Of a DNA stretch of 64,000 nucleotides, positions 25,307 through 33,522 are shown piece by piece. Source of the stretch: Streptomyces sp. AC512_CC834 (GTDB lineage: Bacteria; Actinomycetota; Actinomycetes; Streptomycetales; Streptomycetaceae). The number at the start of each line of letters is the position of its first letter. Position 1 is the stretch's first letter. A model generated the notes under the pieces. The model was not told where the DNA came from. It ran no database searches and saw only the letters and a list, made by a program, of their open reading frames with translations. The stretch covers positions 364,292 to 428,291 of the forward strand of contig NZ_JAGMUO010000014.1 of the NCBI RefSeq assembly GCF_019049325.1, given 5' to 3'. A program made the translations under genes and the position numbers.

Positions 25307-26643
25307 TCAGGCCCTGGGGTGCTGTACGGGGCGGCCGAGCTGGTGGACGGTCCAGCCGGCCGCGGTCCAGGCGTCGGTGTCGACAGCCGTCCGTACGTCG
25401 ACGAGGACCTGGCGGCGCACCCGCTCGACGCGGCGGCCGGCAAGGCGGTGTCCTTGGTGAACTGGGGCCATTCGGTGGCCAGGACCACGACGTCCGCGTC
25501 CCGCAGGGCGGTGTCGATGTTGTCGGCGTAGGTGTACTCCGGGTGCAGGCGGCGTGCCGCGGGCACGGACTCGGGGTCGTGGATCACGGTCCGCGCGGCG
25601 GCCGAGTGCAGTAGCCCGGCCAGACGGAGGGCGGGGGAATTGCGGACGTCGCTGGTGCCGGCCTTGAAAGAGGCGCCGAGGACGGCGATGGTCGCCGTGT
25701 CGAGAGGCTTGCCGTGCGCGCGCTCGACCAGGTCGCGGGCGGCGTCCAGGCGGGCGTGGTTGATGTTCTCGACCGCCGTGAGGAGCCCGGCCGCGCCGGT
25801 CGCCCCGAGTTCTCCGACGCGGTGGGCGAAGGCGCCGAGGTCCTTGGGCAGACAGCCACCGCCGAAGCCGACGCCCGGACGCATGCCTGCGTGGCCGATA
25901 CGTGGGTCGATTCCGATGCCGTGTGCCACGGTGGCGACGTCGGCGCCGGTGATCTCGCAGACTTCGGCCATGGCGTTGATGTAGCTGATCTTCGTGGCCA
26001 GGTAGGCGTTCGCCGCGCTCTTGAGGACTTCGGCGGTCGCCGGGTCGGTGATGACGAGTTCGGCGGTGCCGCGGGCGAGGATCGGTGCGTACACGTCCCG
26101 TACGGCCTTCTCCGCCTGCGCGGAGGTCAGGCCCGCGACGATGCGGTCCGGGTACAGGGAGTCCTCGACGGCATGGCCCTCGCGCAGGAACTCGGGGTTC
26201 CACACGAGATCGACCCCGTCGGCACCGGCGTGCTCGGTGATGATCTCCCGCAGCCGGGCGACGGTACCGACCGTGACCGTGGACTTGCCGACGACGGTGG
26301 CCGGCCGTTTGAGCAGTGGGGCCAGGGAGCGTACCGCTCCGACGACCTGGCCGACGTCGTAGCCGCGGCCGTCGGTGCGCAGCGGGGTACCGACGGCGAT
26401 GAAGTGCAGGTCGGCCCAGTCGGCGGCCTCGTGGAGGCTGGTGGTGAAGCGCAGCCTGCCGGTGGAGACGTGCTTGTCGAGGAGTTCGTCCAGGTCCTTC
26501 TCGTAGAAGGCGCCGCGGCCGGTCTGGAGGATCTTGCAGGTCTCGGGGTTGAGTTCGACCCCGATGACCTCGTGACCGAGTTCGGCCATCGCGGCGGCGT
26601 GCGGGGCTCCGAGATGCCCGCATCCGATCACTGAAATGCGCAT
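25307..26643 (-). pseudogene. Nucleotide-sugar (UDP-glucose-type) dehydrogenase, frameshifted near the 3' end
   Basis: From ATG 26643 the frame encodes an almost complete UDP-glucose/UDP-sugar 6-dehydrogenase: NAD motif GCGHLG at residues 7-12, VWNPEFLREG near 148, and the catalytic-Cys motif FGGGCLPKD (Cys264). After EWPQFTKDTA the frame becomes nonsense. The expected ending, LAGRRVERVRRQVLVDVRTA onward to GRPVQHPRA and a stop at 25307, is in the next frame. One missing base in the G run at 25444-25445 would explain it. About 45 C-terminal residues are affected. The enzyme oxidises the sugar with two NAD+. Co-oriented with SIR2 and MazG genes. Confidence 0.8.
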
Positions 26644-26736
26644 TGCTGTCCTTGCCGTGGTGGGGGTGCCGTGGGGCGCGCTGCCGGTGCGCCCCACGAA
26701 GCTATCGGCCCTGAAGGGGACGGAGTTGAGCCTTGG

Positions 26737-27984
26737 TCACGAGCTTGGGCAGAGGGTGACGCCGAGCAGCTCGCACAGGCGCTGAAGGGCGGGGACGGCT
26801 TCCGCACGGACGACGGTGTCGCCTTCGCGTGCTCCCTCGATCGGGTACTCCTTGAACGTTCCGTGCTCCGTCAGGCCCTCCGGGTCGACGAAGAAGATCC
26901 GCATGCCCTTCTCCCGCGCGCGCCGCTGGACCTCGCGCCGGTCGGCGTGCAGTCCGACGACCAGGAGCGCCTTCGCCTCGTCGAGGAGAGGCACGGGCGG
27001 GACCTTCTGGTCGTAGCGGCGGACGAACACCTCCGGCAGGCCCGCACGCGCGGCCAGGACGTCGAAGTTGTGCGTGATGACCGGACCGACCATGTGCCCG
27101 GCGTCGTGCAATGCCTTGAGCGCGTGGTGGGCAGGGGTGGGCTGGGCGGTGAAGCACGCGGCGAACATCCGCGTGAGGGACTCCGCCTTGCCCGTGGCGT
27201 CGAGGAGCACCTCCTGCACGAGGGTGTCGGCCTGCGGGCCGAGGGTGAAGGCGTGGGACTGCGTGAGGGTGTTGTCCTTGCGCGCGGTGACCCGGTAGGC
27301 CTCGTGCAGGTAGTGCAGGGGCGGGATGCCGGCCTCGATCGACGTGCCGCAGCCGACCTCGACCTGGAAGGGCAGGCAGTCGAGGAGGCCGGACAGGTCG
27401 TCGGCGTAGGACGGATGGCCTCGTTGTTCCTTGATCCTGATGCCGCCCGCGAGGACGGTCCACGGGAGGTTGCGCAGGCTCCTGGAGGGGTCGCGGTAAC
27501 CCTCGGAGGAAATGAGGACGTCCAGTGAGCGGAAGCCGTCGGGCGTGTCCCGGTCGGCGCGCTCGTCCTGGGGGTGATCGTCGAAGTCGTGCAGGGTCAC
27601 CACTAGGTCGCCGCGGTGCCAGCCGCCCGTCTTCTGCTTCCAGCGGCCTTCGGCGAGCCACCCGCGCAGGTGCTTGCCGTAGGCGCTGATCTCCTCGGCC
27701 GGAGCGGTGTGGGAGACGTAGAGGTACAGCTCCGACAGCACCAGGCGCGGCACGGGGAAGGTGTAGTCGAGGCCGTAGTCGTAGCGGTAGTGGACGATGC
27801 GCCGGCGGCCGTCGGCGTCCGCGGTCCATCCGGACTGTTCGGCGTTGGCGGGGTCCTGAGTGCGGCGCCAGATCCCTTCCTCGACGCTGCGGGGGCGTTC
27901 GTGGCCGTCGCCGGCGAAGTGTTTGTTCCAGGTCTTCACCTGCGCGTCGGACATCTGCTCGATGACGGGATGGGGCAGGTACAT
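26737..27984 (-). CDS. SIR2-like NAD-binding domain protein
   Basis: A 415-residue protein. The C-terminal half carries a SIR2/sirtuin Rossmann fold: GCGTSIEAGIP at 211-221 (cf. GAGxSxxxGIP), TPAHHALKALHDAG then VITHNFDVLAARAGL at 302-316 (cf. TQNxDxLxxxAG), and ALLVVGLHADRREVQRRA at 339-356 (cf. the GTSLxVxP strand). The usual HG motif with the catalytic His after the Asn/Asp motif is not seen; the region reads PEVFVRRYDQK. The N-terminal 200 residues are unrecognised and may be a sensor or partner domain. SIR2 proteins deacylate proteins with NAD+ or, in anti-phage systems, deplete NAD+. The context with MazG, Nudix and an NAD-dependent dehydrogenase supports a nucleotide-centred role. Confidence 0.75.
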   Translation of the reverse strand: MYLPHPVIEQMSDAQVKTWNKHFAGDGHERPRSVEEGIWRRTQDPANAEQSGWTADADGRRRIVHYRYDYGLDYTFPVPRLVLSELYLYVSHTAPAEEISAYGKHLRGWLAEGRWKQKTGGWHRGDLVVTLHDFDDHPQDERADRDTPDGFRSLDVLISSEGYRDPSRSLRNLPWTVLAGGIRIKEQRGHPSYADDLSGLLDCLPFQVEVGCGTSIEAGIPPLHYLHEAYRVTARKDNTLTQSHAFTLGPQADTLVQEVLLDATGKAESLTRMFAACFTAQPTPAHHALKALHDAGHMVGPVITHNFDVLAARAGLPEVFVRRYDQKVPPVPLLDEAKALLVVGLHADRREVQRRAREKGMRIFFVDPEGLTEHGTFKEYPIEGAREGDTVVRAEAVPALQRLCELLGVTLCPSS

Positions 27985-28038
27985 GGAAGGTTCTCCTTCA
28001 CGAAATCGGGGTGAAGCGGAAATGCGAGGGGCGAAGGT

Positions 28039-28554
28039 TCAGCCCGTCGAGTCGATCGCGCGGCTGCTGTGCTGCGGCACTCCTTCGAGCAGTTCCTCCG
28101 CTCCCCCGTCGTGGGCGGCGCGCAGGCACTGCTCGATGCGCAGAAGTTCGTGGTCCACGGCCAGCGAGGAGACGTCCACGGGCGTTACCCAGCGGAGTTC
28201 CACGTAGCCGCGCTCGGCCGTCGGTGTCAGTTCCGTCGCCGGGTCGACGCGCACCAGGTAGAGGAAGTTGATTCCCTCGGCGTAGTGGCCCGGCCTGGCG
28301 GGGGCGTGGTCGACGCCGAGGAACGCGTTCGGGGTGAGGCGGGCGTTGCCGAGTTTCTCTTCCAGGCAGCGGGTCAAGCCCGTCCACGGTCGTTCGTCGG
28401 GGGCCACCGCGCCCCCGGGGAGCCCCCACTGTGAGATCGGGCTCCAGTAGGAGCGGCGGATCAGCGCGATCTCGTCGCCGCGCTGGAGCAGAGCGAGGGA
28501 GCCGAGTCGGCGCGGCGGCGGGTTGCGAAACCAGTCGGGTGCCTGTTCGGGCAT
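28039..28554 (-). CDS. Nudix-fold protein with a degenerate Nudix box
   Basis: A 171-residue Nudix-domain protein. Its box, GGAVAPDERPWTGLTRCLEE then KLG, keeps the first Gly, first Glu and Arg but has Cys for the Glu after Arg and Lys for the last Glu of the REUxEE core. It may therefore be a weak hydrolase or a binding/regulatory Nudix domain. The ATG at 28554 follows AAGGAGG at good spacing. It lies 54 bp upstream of the SIR2-like gene and is probably cotranscribed with it, the dehydrogenase and the MazG-like gene. Confidence 0.8.
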   Translation of the reverse strand: MPEQAPDWFRNPPPRRLGSLALLQRGDEIALIRRSYWSPISQWGLPGGAVAPDERPWTGLTRCLEEKLGNARLTPNAFLGVDHAPARPGHYAEGINFLYLVRVDPATELTPTAERGYVELRWVTPVDVSSLAVDHELLRIEQCLRAAHDGGAEELLEGVPQHSSRAIDSTG

Positions 28555-28647
28555 CTGTGCCTCCTTCGAGCAGGGGCCTGGCAGGAGTCGACCACCGGTT
28601 GGACCGCGGCGGTGATCGGCTGCCGCGGCGCGCACGCGGTGTGCAGG

Positions 28648-29271
28648 TCACGCACACGTCGTTTGGCGGGGCTCTGCCGGGCCCGAAGCCGCCCTGTCTG
28701 CGGAGTGGTTGGGTGACGGCGGCGGGGAGGTCTGAAGGGCGATGCCCAAGGGGGCCGCGAGGGCGGCATGAGGTGCCGGCTCGGGTCGGAGCTGTGCCAC
28801 GGCCTCGCGGAGCGGCCCTGTGGGGACGAGCCGGTCGCTCGCGGAGGGCCGGAGCCAGTACGGGCCCGGCGGCGCGGTGCGGTTCAGGGACCGCAACGTG
28901 ATCGTGTGCGGAGCGCCGAGGCACACGGCGTGAGAGTGCGGCTCCCAGCGGTCGGCCGACCCGGGCGGGACCAGCCAGTACAGCCACCCGTACTTGGGGT
29001 CCGCGATCAAGGGACCGCATCCGTCCTGGACCTCGTCCATGAGCGCGACGGCGGCACGCGCCTGGGCACCGGAGCCGGTGATGACGGCGTCGAAGAGATT
29101 CCCGCCGAGACGTACGGCTGTGTCGCACCGTGCTTCGACGGCCAGGAGGGCGCGGATCATCTGGGCGAGACCGGACATGTCGGCGGCCGGCTCGTGGGCC
29201 GGGCCGGCGGAGTCGGCCAAGTGCTGCACCATGCGCGCGCCGGTCGGCATCGCCGCGCCCTGGACGGTCAC
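28648..29271 (-). CDS. Uncharacterised actinomycete protein
   Basis: A 207-residue protein that I do not recognise with confidence. The middle (GWLYWLVPPGSADRW...CLGAPHTITLRSL...PPGPYWLRP) resembles a Streptomyces-specific family of small helper proteins that often accompany XRE/HATPase gene sets. There is no signal peptide or membrane helix. The C-terminal 35 residues are low-complexity. It starts at GTG 29271 overlapping the HATPase stop by 4 bp (GTGA), so it is translationally coupled to that gene. Confidence 0.6.
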   Translation of the reverse strand: MTVQGAAMPTGARMVQHLADSAGPAHEPAADMSGLAQMIRALLAVEARCDTAVRLGGNLFDAVITGSGAQARAAVALMDEVQDGCGPLIADPKYGWLYWLVPPGSADRWEPHSHAVCLGAPHTITLRSLNRTAPPGPYWLRPSASDRLVPTGPLREAVAQLRPEPAPHAALAAPLGIALQTSPPPSPNHSADRAASGPAEPRQTTCA

Positions 29272-30173
29272 AGTTCCACCGGCCCGGGTCGCATCACGGC
29301 GCGGACGGTCTTGCCGCCGAGCTTGGCGTTGAGGAACCAGGTGATCTCGGCACCGTGTTGGGTGGCGTTCCAGAGCCCGCGCCCGAGTTCTCCGGCGATG
29401 GCCTTGCCGAACTCGGGGAAGCTGGGATTCGGGTCTGTGACGTCGATGAGAAGTTCGTGGGCCTCGGTGACACCGAGGCCGGCGTCCAGGCGCTTCACGC
29501 CCTCCACGGGGGTGAGGCCGTGCCGTACGGCGTTGTCGACGAGGCAGTGGATGACGTCGATCGCGGCGTGCTGGTTGCCGGGCCAGCCCAGCATCGTGAG
29601 CAGTGTCCGGGATTTCACGCGGGCTGCGTTCACGGCGCTGGGGTCGGCCGGGAGATCAAGGGGAAGCTCCCGCAGGACCGGCGCGGTCGTCGCGGCGGGT
29701 TTCATCTCGGTGGGTCCTTCGGGCAGGGAGAATTCGCACCAGGTTGTGGTGCCGTCGTCGCTGACGCCCCACGAGTCGGACATGGCCTCGACGAGGAAGA
29801 GGCCACGCCCGCTCTCGTCGGTGGCGGCTGGATGGTTCAGCTCCGGCCGGGCGGGGGAGCCGTCGTTCACTTCGATCACGCACCGGGCGTCCCGGAGGTA
29901 GATGCGGACGCTGATGTCGTCGCCCTGGCTGTGACGGAGCGCGTTGGTGGACAGTTCGGTCACCATGAGTTCCGCGACCTCACACAGACCGGGGCAGCCC
30001 CAGTGCAGGAGTGAGGCCCGGACGATGCGGCGCAGTCGGCCGGGCCAGCGGGCGTCGGCTTCCGTGAGCGTGCTCGGTGCAGAGGCAGGACCACGCCGGA
30101 TCGAGACCTCGTGGCCAGCGCCTACGGGAGAACGTCTGATGCTCGTCCGCGTCTGCGCCGCAGTCGATTGCAT
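29268..30173 (-). CDS. Two-domain HATPase (anti-sigma kinase-like) protein
   Basis: A 301-residue protein with two GHKL ATPase-like modules. The first has ELMVTELSTNALRHSQGDD, VIEVNDGSPARPEL and ESGRGLFLVEAMSDSWG. The second has IDVIHCLVDNAVRHGLTP, LLIDVTDPNPSFPEF and GELGRGLWNATQHG. Streptomyces RsbW-like ATPases normally have one. They bind sigma factors or anti-sigma antagonists. The ATG at 30173 is preferred to an upstream start at 30221. It is divergent from the XRE-DUF5753 gene at 30432. Confidence 0.82.
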   Translation of the reverse strand: MQSTAAQTRTSIRRSPVGAGHEVSIRRGPASAPSTLTEADARWPGRLRRIVRASLLHWGCPGLCEVAELMVTELSTNALRHSQGDDISVRIYLRDARCVIEVNDGSPARPELNHPAATDESGRGLFLVEAMSDSWGVSDDGTTTWCEFSLPEGPTEMKPAATTAPVLRELPLDLPADPSAVNAARVKSRTLLTMLGWPGNQHAAIDVIHCLVDNAVRHGLTPVEGVKRLDAGLGVTEAHELLIDVTDPNPSFPEFGKAIAGELGRGLWNATQHGAEITWFLNAKLGGKTVRAVMRPGPVEL

Positions 30174-30431
30174 GCCAGTCCTCCGAATCTTGGCGGGCGT
30201 ACGCAGATGAGGGCAGCGCAAGAAAGCCGAACGCTGATCACTCCGCGTTGTGACTCAACTACGGTGCACTGTGCGAAAGTTACATCGCAACGGATACGTC
30301 AACGAATATTCTTCGGAACCGAAAATGGCACATGCCACCGCTCGCGCATGGGCTACTTGGGCGAGCGAATGGCATGTCAGACTGCGCGCAACGCCGGCTT
30401 CGGCACGCGCATGAGACGGGAAGGCGGACGC

Positions 30432-31322
30432 ATGGCACAGAAGCCCAGACCGACGGTGCGACGCATCGAGCTGGGATACGAACTGCGTCAACTCCGCGAG
30501 CGGGCCGACATGACGCTGGAGCAGGTCGTCGAGTCCGGCGCTGTGAACGGCCTGTACTTCGCGAAGCTGCAGCGCGTGGAGACCGGACTCCAGGACCTTC
30601 GCTCCGCCGCAGATCTCCGAGCGCTGCTGGAGCTGTATGACGTCACCGACGACCGAGACGTCGAGCAGCTCCTCTCGATCCAGCGCGAGGCCGCGAGTCA
30701 GGACTGGTGGACGCCCTACCGCTCGACGATGCCCTCGGGCATGCCGCGGTTCGTAGGAGTCGAGTCGGCGGCGCGAGAGACCTGGGCATTCCACCCCAGC
30801 CTGGTCCTCGGCCTCCTGCAGACCGAGGCGTATGCCCGCACCCTCTACCAACTGGCGCAGCCCATCGAGGAGACCACGACCGAGTTCATCAGCAGGAACG
30901 TCCAACTGCGCATGCGCCGGAAGGAGGCACTCACGCAGTCGGAGGGTCCCTTCACCTTGCGCGCTGTGCTGTGGGAGCCGGCCCTGCGGAATCTCATCGG
31001 CGACGTGGACGTGATGGTCGAGCAGTTCGACGAGATCATCAAGGTGGCCGGCCTCTCCAACGTGACGATTCAGGTCCTGCCGCTCCTGCCGCCGAAGGTC
31101 CGCGGCTACCTTCCCTCCCACGATTTCAGCGTGTTGCACCTGGGGGACGGCCTACCGACATCCGTACAGGTCGACAACGCCTGGAGTGCTACGTCGGTCA
31201 GTGACAAGCCTCGCGAAGTCGGCCGCTTCACGAGGAAGTTCAATGCCATAACGGCTTCGGCCCTGCCGCCGGAGGACACCCCGGCTTTCCTTGAGAGCCT
31301 GAAACGAGAGATCACCGCATGA
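30432..31322 (+). CDS. XRE-family regulator with DUF5753 domain
   Basis: A 296-residue protein. An N-terminal HTH (ELGYELRQLRERADMTLEQV...) is followed from about residue 95 by the DUF5753 sensor-like domain (LGLLQTEAYARTLYQ...VQLRMRRKEALTQ...IQVLPLLPPKVRGYL). The start follows GGAAGGCGG. Its stop overlaps the DUF397 start (ATGA). Such pairs are abundant in Streptomyces, include BldB/WhiJ-related developmental regulators, and sometimes behave like toxin-antitoxin modules. Confidence 0.92.
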   Translation: MAQKPRPTVRRIELGYELRQLRERADMTLEQVVESGAVNGLYFAKLQRVETGLQDLRSAADLRALLELYDVTDDRDVEQLLSIQREAASQDWWTPYRSTMPSGMPRFVGVESAARETWAFHPSLVLGLLQTEAYARTLYQLAQPIEETTTEFISRNVQLRMRRKEALTQSEGPFTLRAVLWEPALRNLIGDVDVMVEQFDEIIKVAGLSNVTIQVLPLLPPKVRGYLPSHDFSVLHLGDGLPTSVQVDNAWSATSVSDKPREVGRFTRKFNAITASALPPEDTPAFLESLKREITA

Positions 31323-31561
31323 ACCAGAAGCGCACCCACACGGCACCCGAACTGACCCTTGCCGGCGCGGTATGGCGCAAGTCGTCGTACTCCGACGGCG
31401 CCGGCAACAACTGTGTCGAAGCGGCCACCTTCCCGTCCCTGATCGGCGTTCGCGACTCGAAGAACCCCCAGGGGGCCGCGCTCGTCTTCCCGCGATCCTC
31501 GTGGTCCGCCTTCGTGACCGCCGCCGGCTCCGACGTGTTCCAGGCTGACGGACGCGTCTGA
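31319..31561 (+). CDS. DUF397 domain protein, partner of the XRE regulator
   Basis: An 80-residue protein with the DUF397 hallmarks VWRKSSYSDGAGNNCVEAA, IGVRDSKNPQG and WSAFVTAAGS. It overlaps the upstream XRE gene by 4 bp. In WhiJ-type systems the DUF397 protein modulates the DNA-binding partner. No separate promoter is seen. Confidence 0.93.
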   Translation: MNQKRTHTAPELTLAGAVWRKSSYSDGAGNNCVEAATFPSLIGVRDSKNPQGAALVFPRSSWSAFVTAAGSDVFQADGRV

Positions 31562-31800
31562 CCTGACTCCCTCGCATGAGCGCGCCGGTCCCCTCGGACA
31601 CGTTGAGGGGGCCGGTCTCGGTTCCCCCGCCCGTCACGGACCGTACGGGTGAAGGCGCCCAGCACGGCGTGAGCTGGGTCCGACGTCTGCGTTCGGCGAC
31701 CGGGCGCCCTGTGCAGATCCTGCATGCGCCGTCGACCTGCCGCCATGTCCGCCCGTACGGTGGGGGACCCGGTTCTCTGGTTGGGCGGGGAGGGCTGCTG

Positions 31801-33099
31801 ATGCTCGTCGTCGGGTCAGGTGTCTGGACCTCGTCGGAGGCGTGCACTCTTGTAGCGCAACGCAGCCCCGGTGGCCTCATCCGTCTGGGCCGCCGGCTTC
31901 GCGGCTGGAGGCAAGCCGATCTCGGCTCACGAATCGGCTGCTCCGCCTCCACCGTCTCCCGGTTGGAAGGCACGAAGCGCGTCACCGACATGGACCTCCT
32001 CCTCGCGGCCGCGGCGGCCGTTGGCCTGCCGACGCCCTTACTGGCGGCGGCCTGCGGTTTCGCCACCGCCGCGGTGTCCGCCCCCACTACAGTGGCGAAC
32101 GACACTCAGCGTGACGCCGAGGAGGACTCCATGCGCCGCCGCACTCTGCTTGCCGCCGCGGGAACGGCCGTGCCCGCCTCGCTGCTCCTGGGCCTCGACG
32201 ACGCACTGGCCGGCACTCCCAGGCCCTCCGGCAGCGTCGCTCCTCTCGACGCTCGTCTGGCTCGTGCGCGCAGTTGGTTCGACGACGGCCGTCACACCAC
32301 CCTGCTTCGGGAGCTGCCCGGGCTCTTGGGCGACGCCCACCACGCCACCCGGTCCAGGGCCGATCTCGACCACGCCCGGCTGTCCGCCTGCTACACCCTC
32401 GCCTCTCAGGTCCTGGTGAAGATCGGACGCCACGACCGCGCGCGGATCACCGCCGACCGGGCCATGACCTACGCGTCCGTGTCCGGCTCCCCGCTGGCCG
32501 CCGCGGCAGCGGCCCGGGAACTCGCCATCGTCCTCAGGCACCAGGACCAGCCGGCTGCGGCGCAACGCCTCATCCGATCTGCGGCTTCGGACATCGAGGT
32601 CACCGGGCTGGTCAGCGACGCCCAGGCCGCGGCCTACGCACAGATGCTCTGCACGACGTCGTACACCGCGGCGCGCGCCGGTGACCGCGGGCAGGCGCTG
32701 GCGATGATCGGTGAGGCCCGACGTGCGGCACGGCGCCTGCCCGCGGCTCCGCCCGCCGGCCGCCTGTTCCGCATCTCCCCGGCCGCTGTGGACCTCTACG
32801 CCGTGGGCGTCCACTGGGCCTTGGGCGACGCCGGCGCGGCGCTGGAGGCCGGACGTGGGTTGCGTGCGGACCTCTTCACCACCCCGGAACGCAAGAGCCG
32901 AATGCACACCGACCTGGCCCGAGCCTGGTGGCAGTGGGGCAAGCCCGAGCAGACCGCCCAGGAACTGCTCGCCGCGACGCGGGTGAGCCCCGGCGAGGTA
33001 CGTGACCGTCCGGCGATCCGGACCATCGTCGGCGACCTGTCCTCTCGCCACTCCCGTACGCCGGGGGTGCGCGAGCTGGCTCTCGCCGTGGCGCACTGA
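31801..33099 (+). CDS. XRE-family regulator with C-terminal TPR-like region
   Basis: A 432-residue protein. The HTH spans about residues 23-60 (GGLIRLGRRLRGWRQADLGS, SASTVSRLEGTKR). A linker with RRRTLLAAAGTAVPAS (a twin-arginine-like stretch often seen internally in this family) follows, then a long alpha-helical repeat region (LASQVLVKIGRHDRARITAD..., ELAIVLRHQDQPAAAQRL...). The ATG at 31801 is chosen because coding character begins there; the frame is open upstream. It resembles regulators encoded beside Nudix genes in Streptomyces, as here. The ligand is unknown. Confidence 0.8.
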   Translation: MLVVGSGVWTSSEACTLVAQRSPGGLIRLGRRLRGWRQADLGSRIGCSASTVSRLEGTKRVTDMDLLLAAAAAVGLPTPLLAAACGFATAAVSAPTTVANDTQRDAEEDSMRRRTLLAAAGTAVPASLLLGLDDALAGTPRPSGSVAPLDARLARARSWFDDGRHTTLLRELPGLLGDAHHATRSRADLDHARLSACYTLASQVLVKIGRHDRARITADRAMTYASVSGSPLAAAAAARELAIVLRHQDQPAAAQRLIRSAASDIEVTGLVSDAQAAAYAQMLCTTSYTAARAGDRGQALAMIGEARRAARRLPAAPPAGRLFRISPAAVDLYAVGVHWALGDAGAALEAGRGLRADLFTTPERKSRMHTDLARAWWQWGKPEQTAQELLAATRVSPGEVRDRPAIRTIVGDLSSRHSRTPGVRELALAVAH

Positions 33100-33522
33100 T
33101 CAGACGAAAGCTCGGGCCTGGTCAAGGTTGATCGCGGCCTCCGTCCACGGGCACATCCGCAGACGGGGCACCATGTGCGCGGGGAACCAGTGGAGCATCA
33201 CGCCCTCGGTGAGAGGCAGAGCCGCGGCGTCCCCGTTCCAACGACCGCGGAACACCTGAATGCGACCCTTGACCACTCCGTCCGGCCCGACGCTGTCGAC
33301 CACCGTGAGCCGCCGCAGACCAGGGATGTCGAGCCCGGTCTCCTCCATCAGCTCCCGTCCCAACGCGCCCTCAAGGCTCTCGCCGGCCTTCCGGTTGCCG
33401 CCGGGGACCGACCAGACGCCGGGGTCGCAGATGCCTGGGATGTTGTCCCGCAGGTGAAGCAGGTACTCACGCCGGTCGTTCACCAGCAGTGCCGCTGTTC
33501 CTCTGACCTGATCATCTTTCAT
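33100..33522 (-). CDS. Nudix hydrolase
   Basis: A 140-residue Nudix enzyme with a full box, GGNRKAGESLEGALGRELMEETG, holding all catalytic Glu residues. It opens MKDDQVRGTAALLVNDRR. It hydrolyses a nucleoside diphosphate linked to another moiety; the substrate is unknown. The start at 33522 is uncertain: in-frame starts at 33561 and 33594 would add a segment with CPPWCPEGH. It is convergent with and abuts the XRE/TPR gene, with no gap between stop codons. Confidence 0.82.
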   Translation of the reverse strand: MKDDQVRGTAALLVNDRREYLLHLRDNIPGICDPGVWSVPGGNRKAGESLEGALGRELMEETGLDIPGLRRLTVVDSVGPDGVVKGRIQVFRGRWNGDAAALPLTEGVMLHWFPAHMVPRLRMCPWTEAAINLDQARAFV

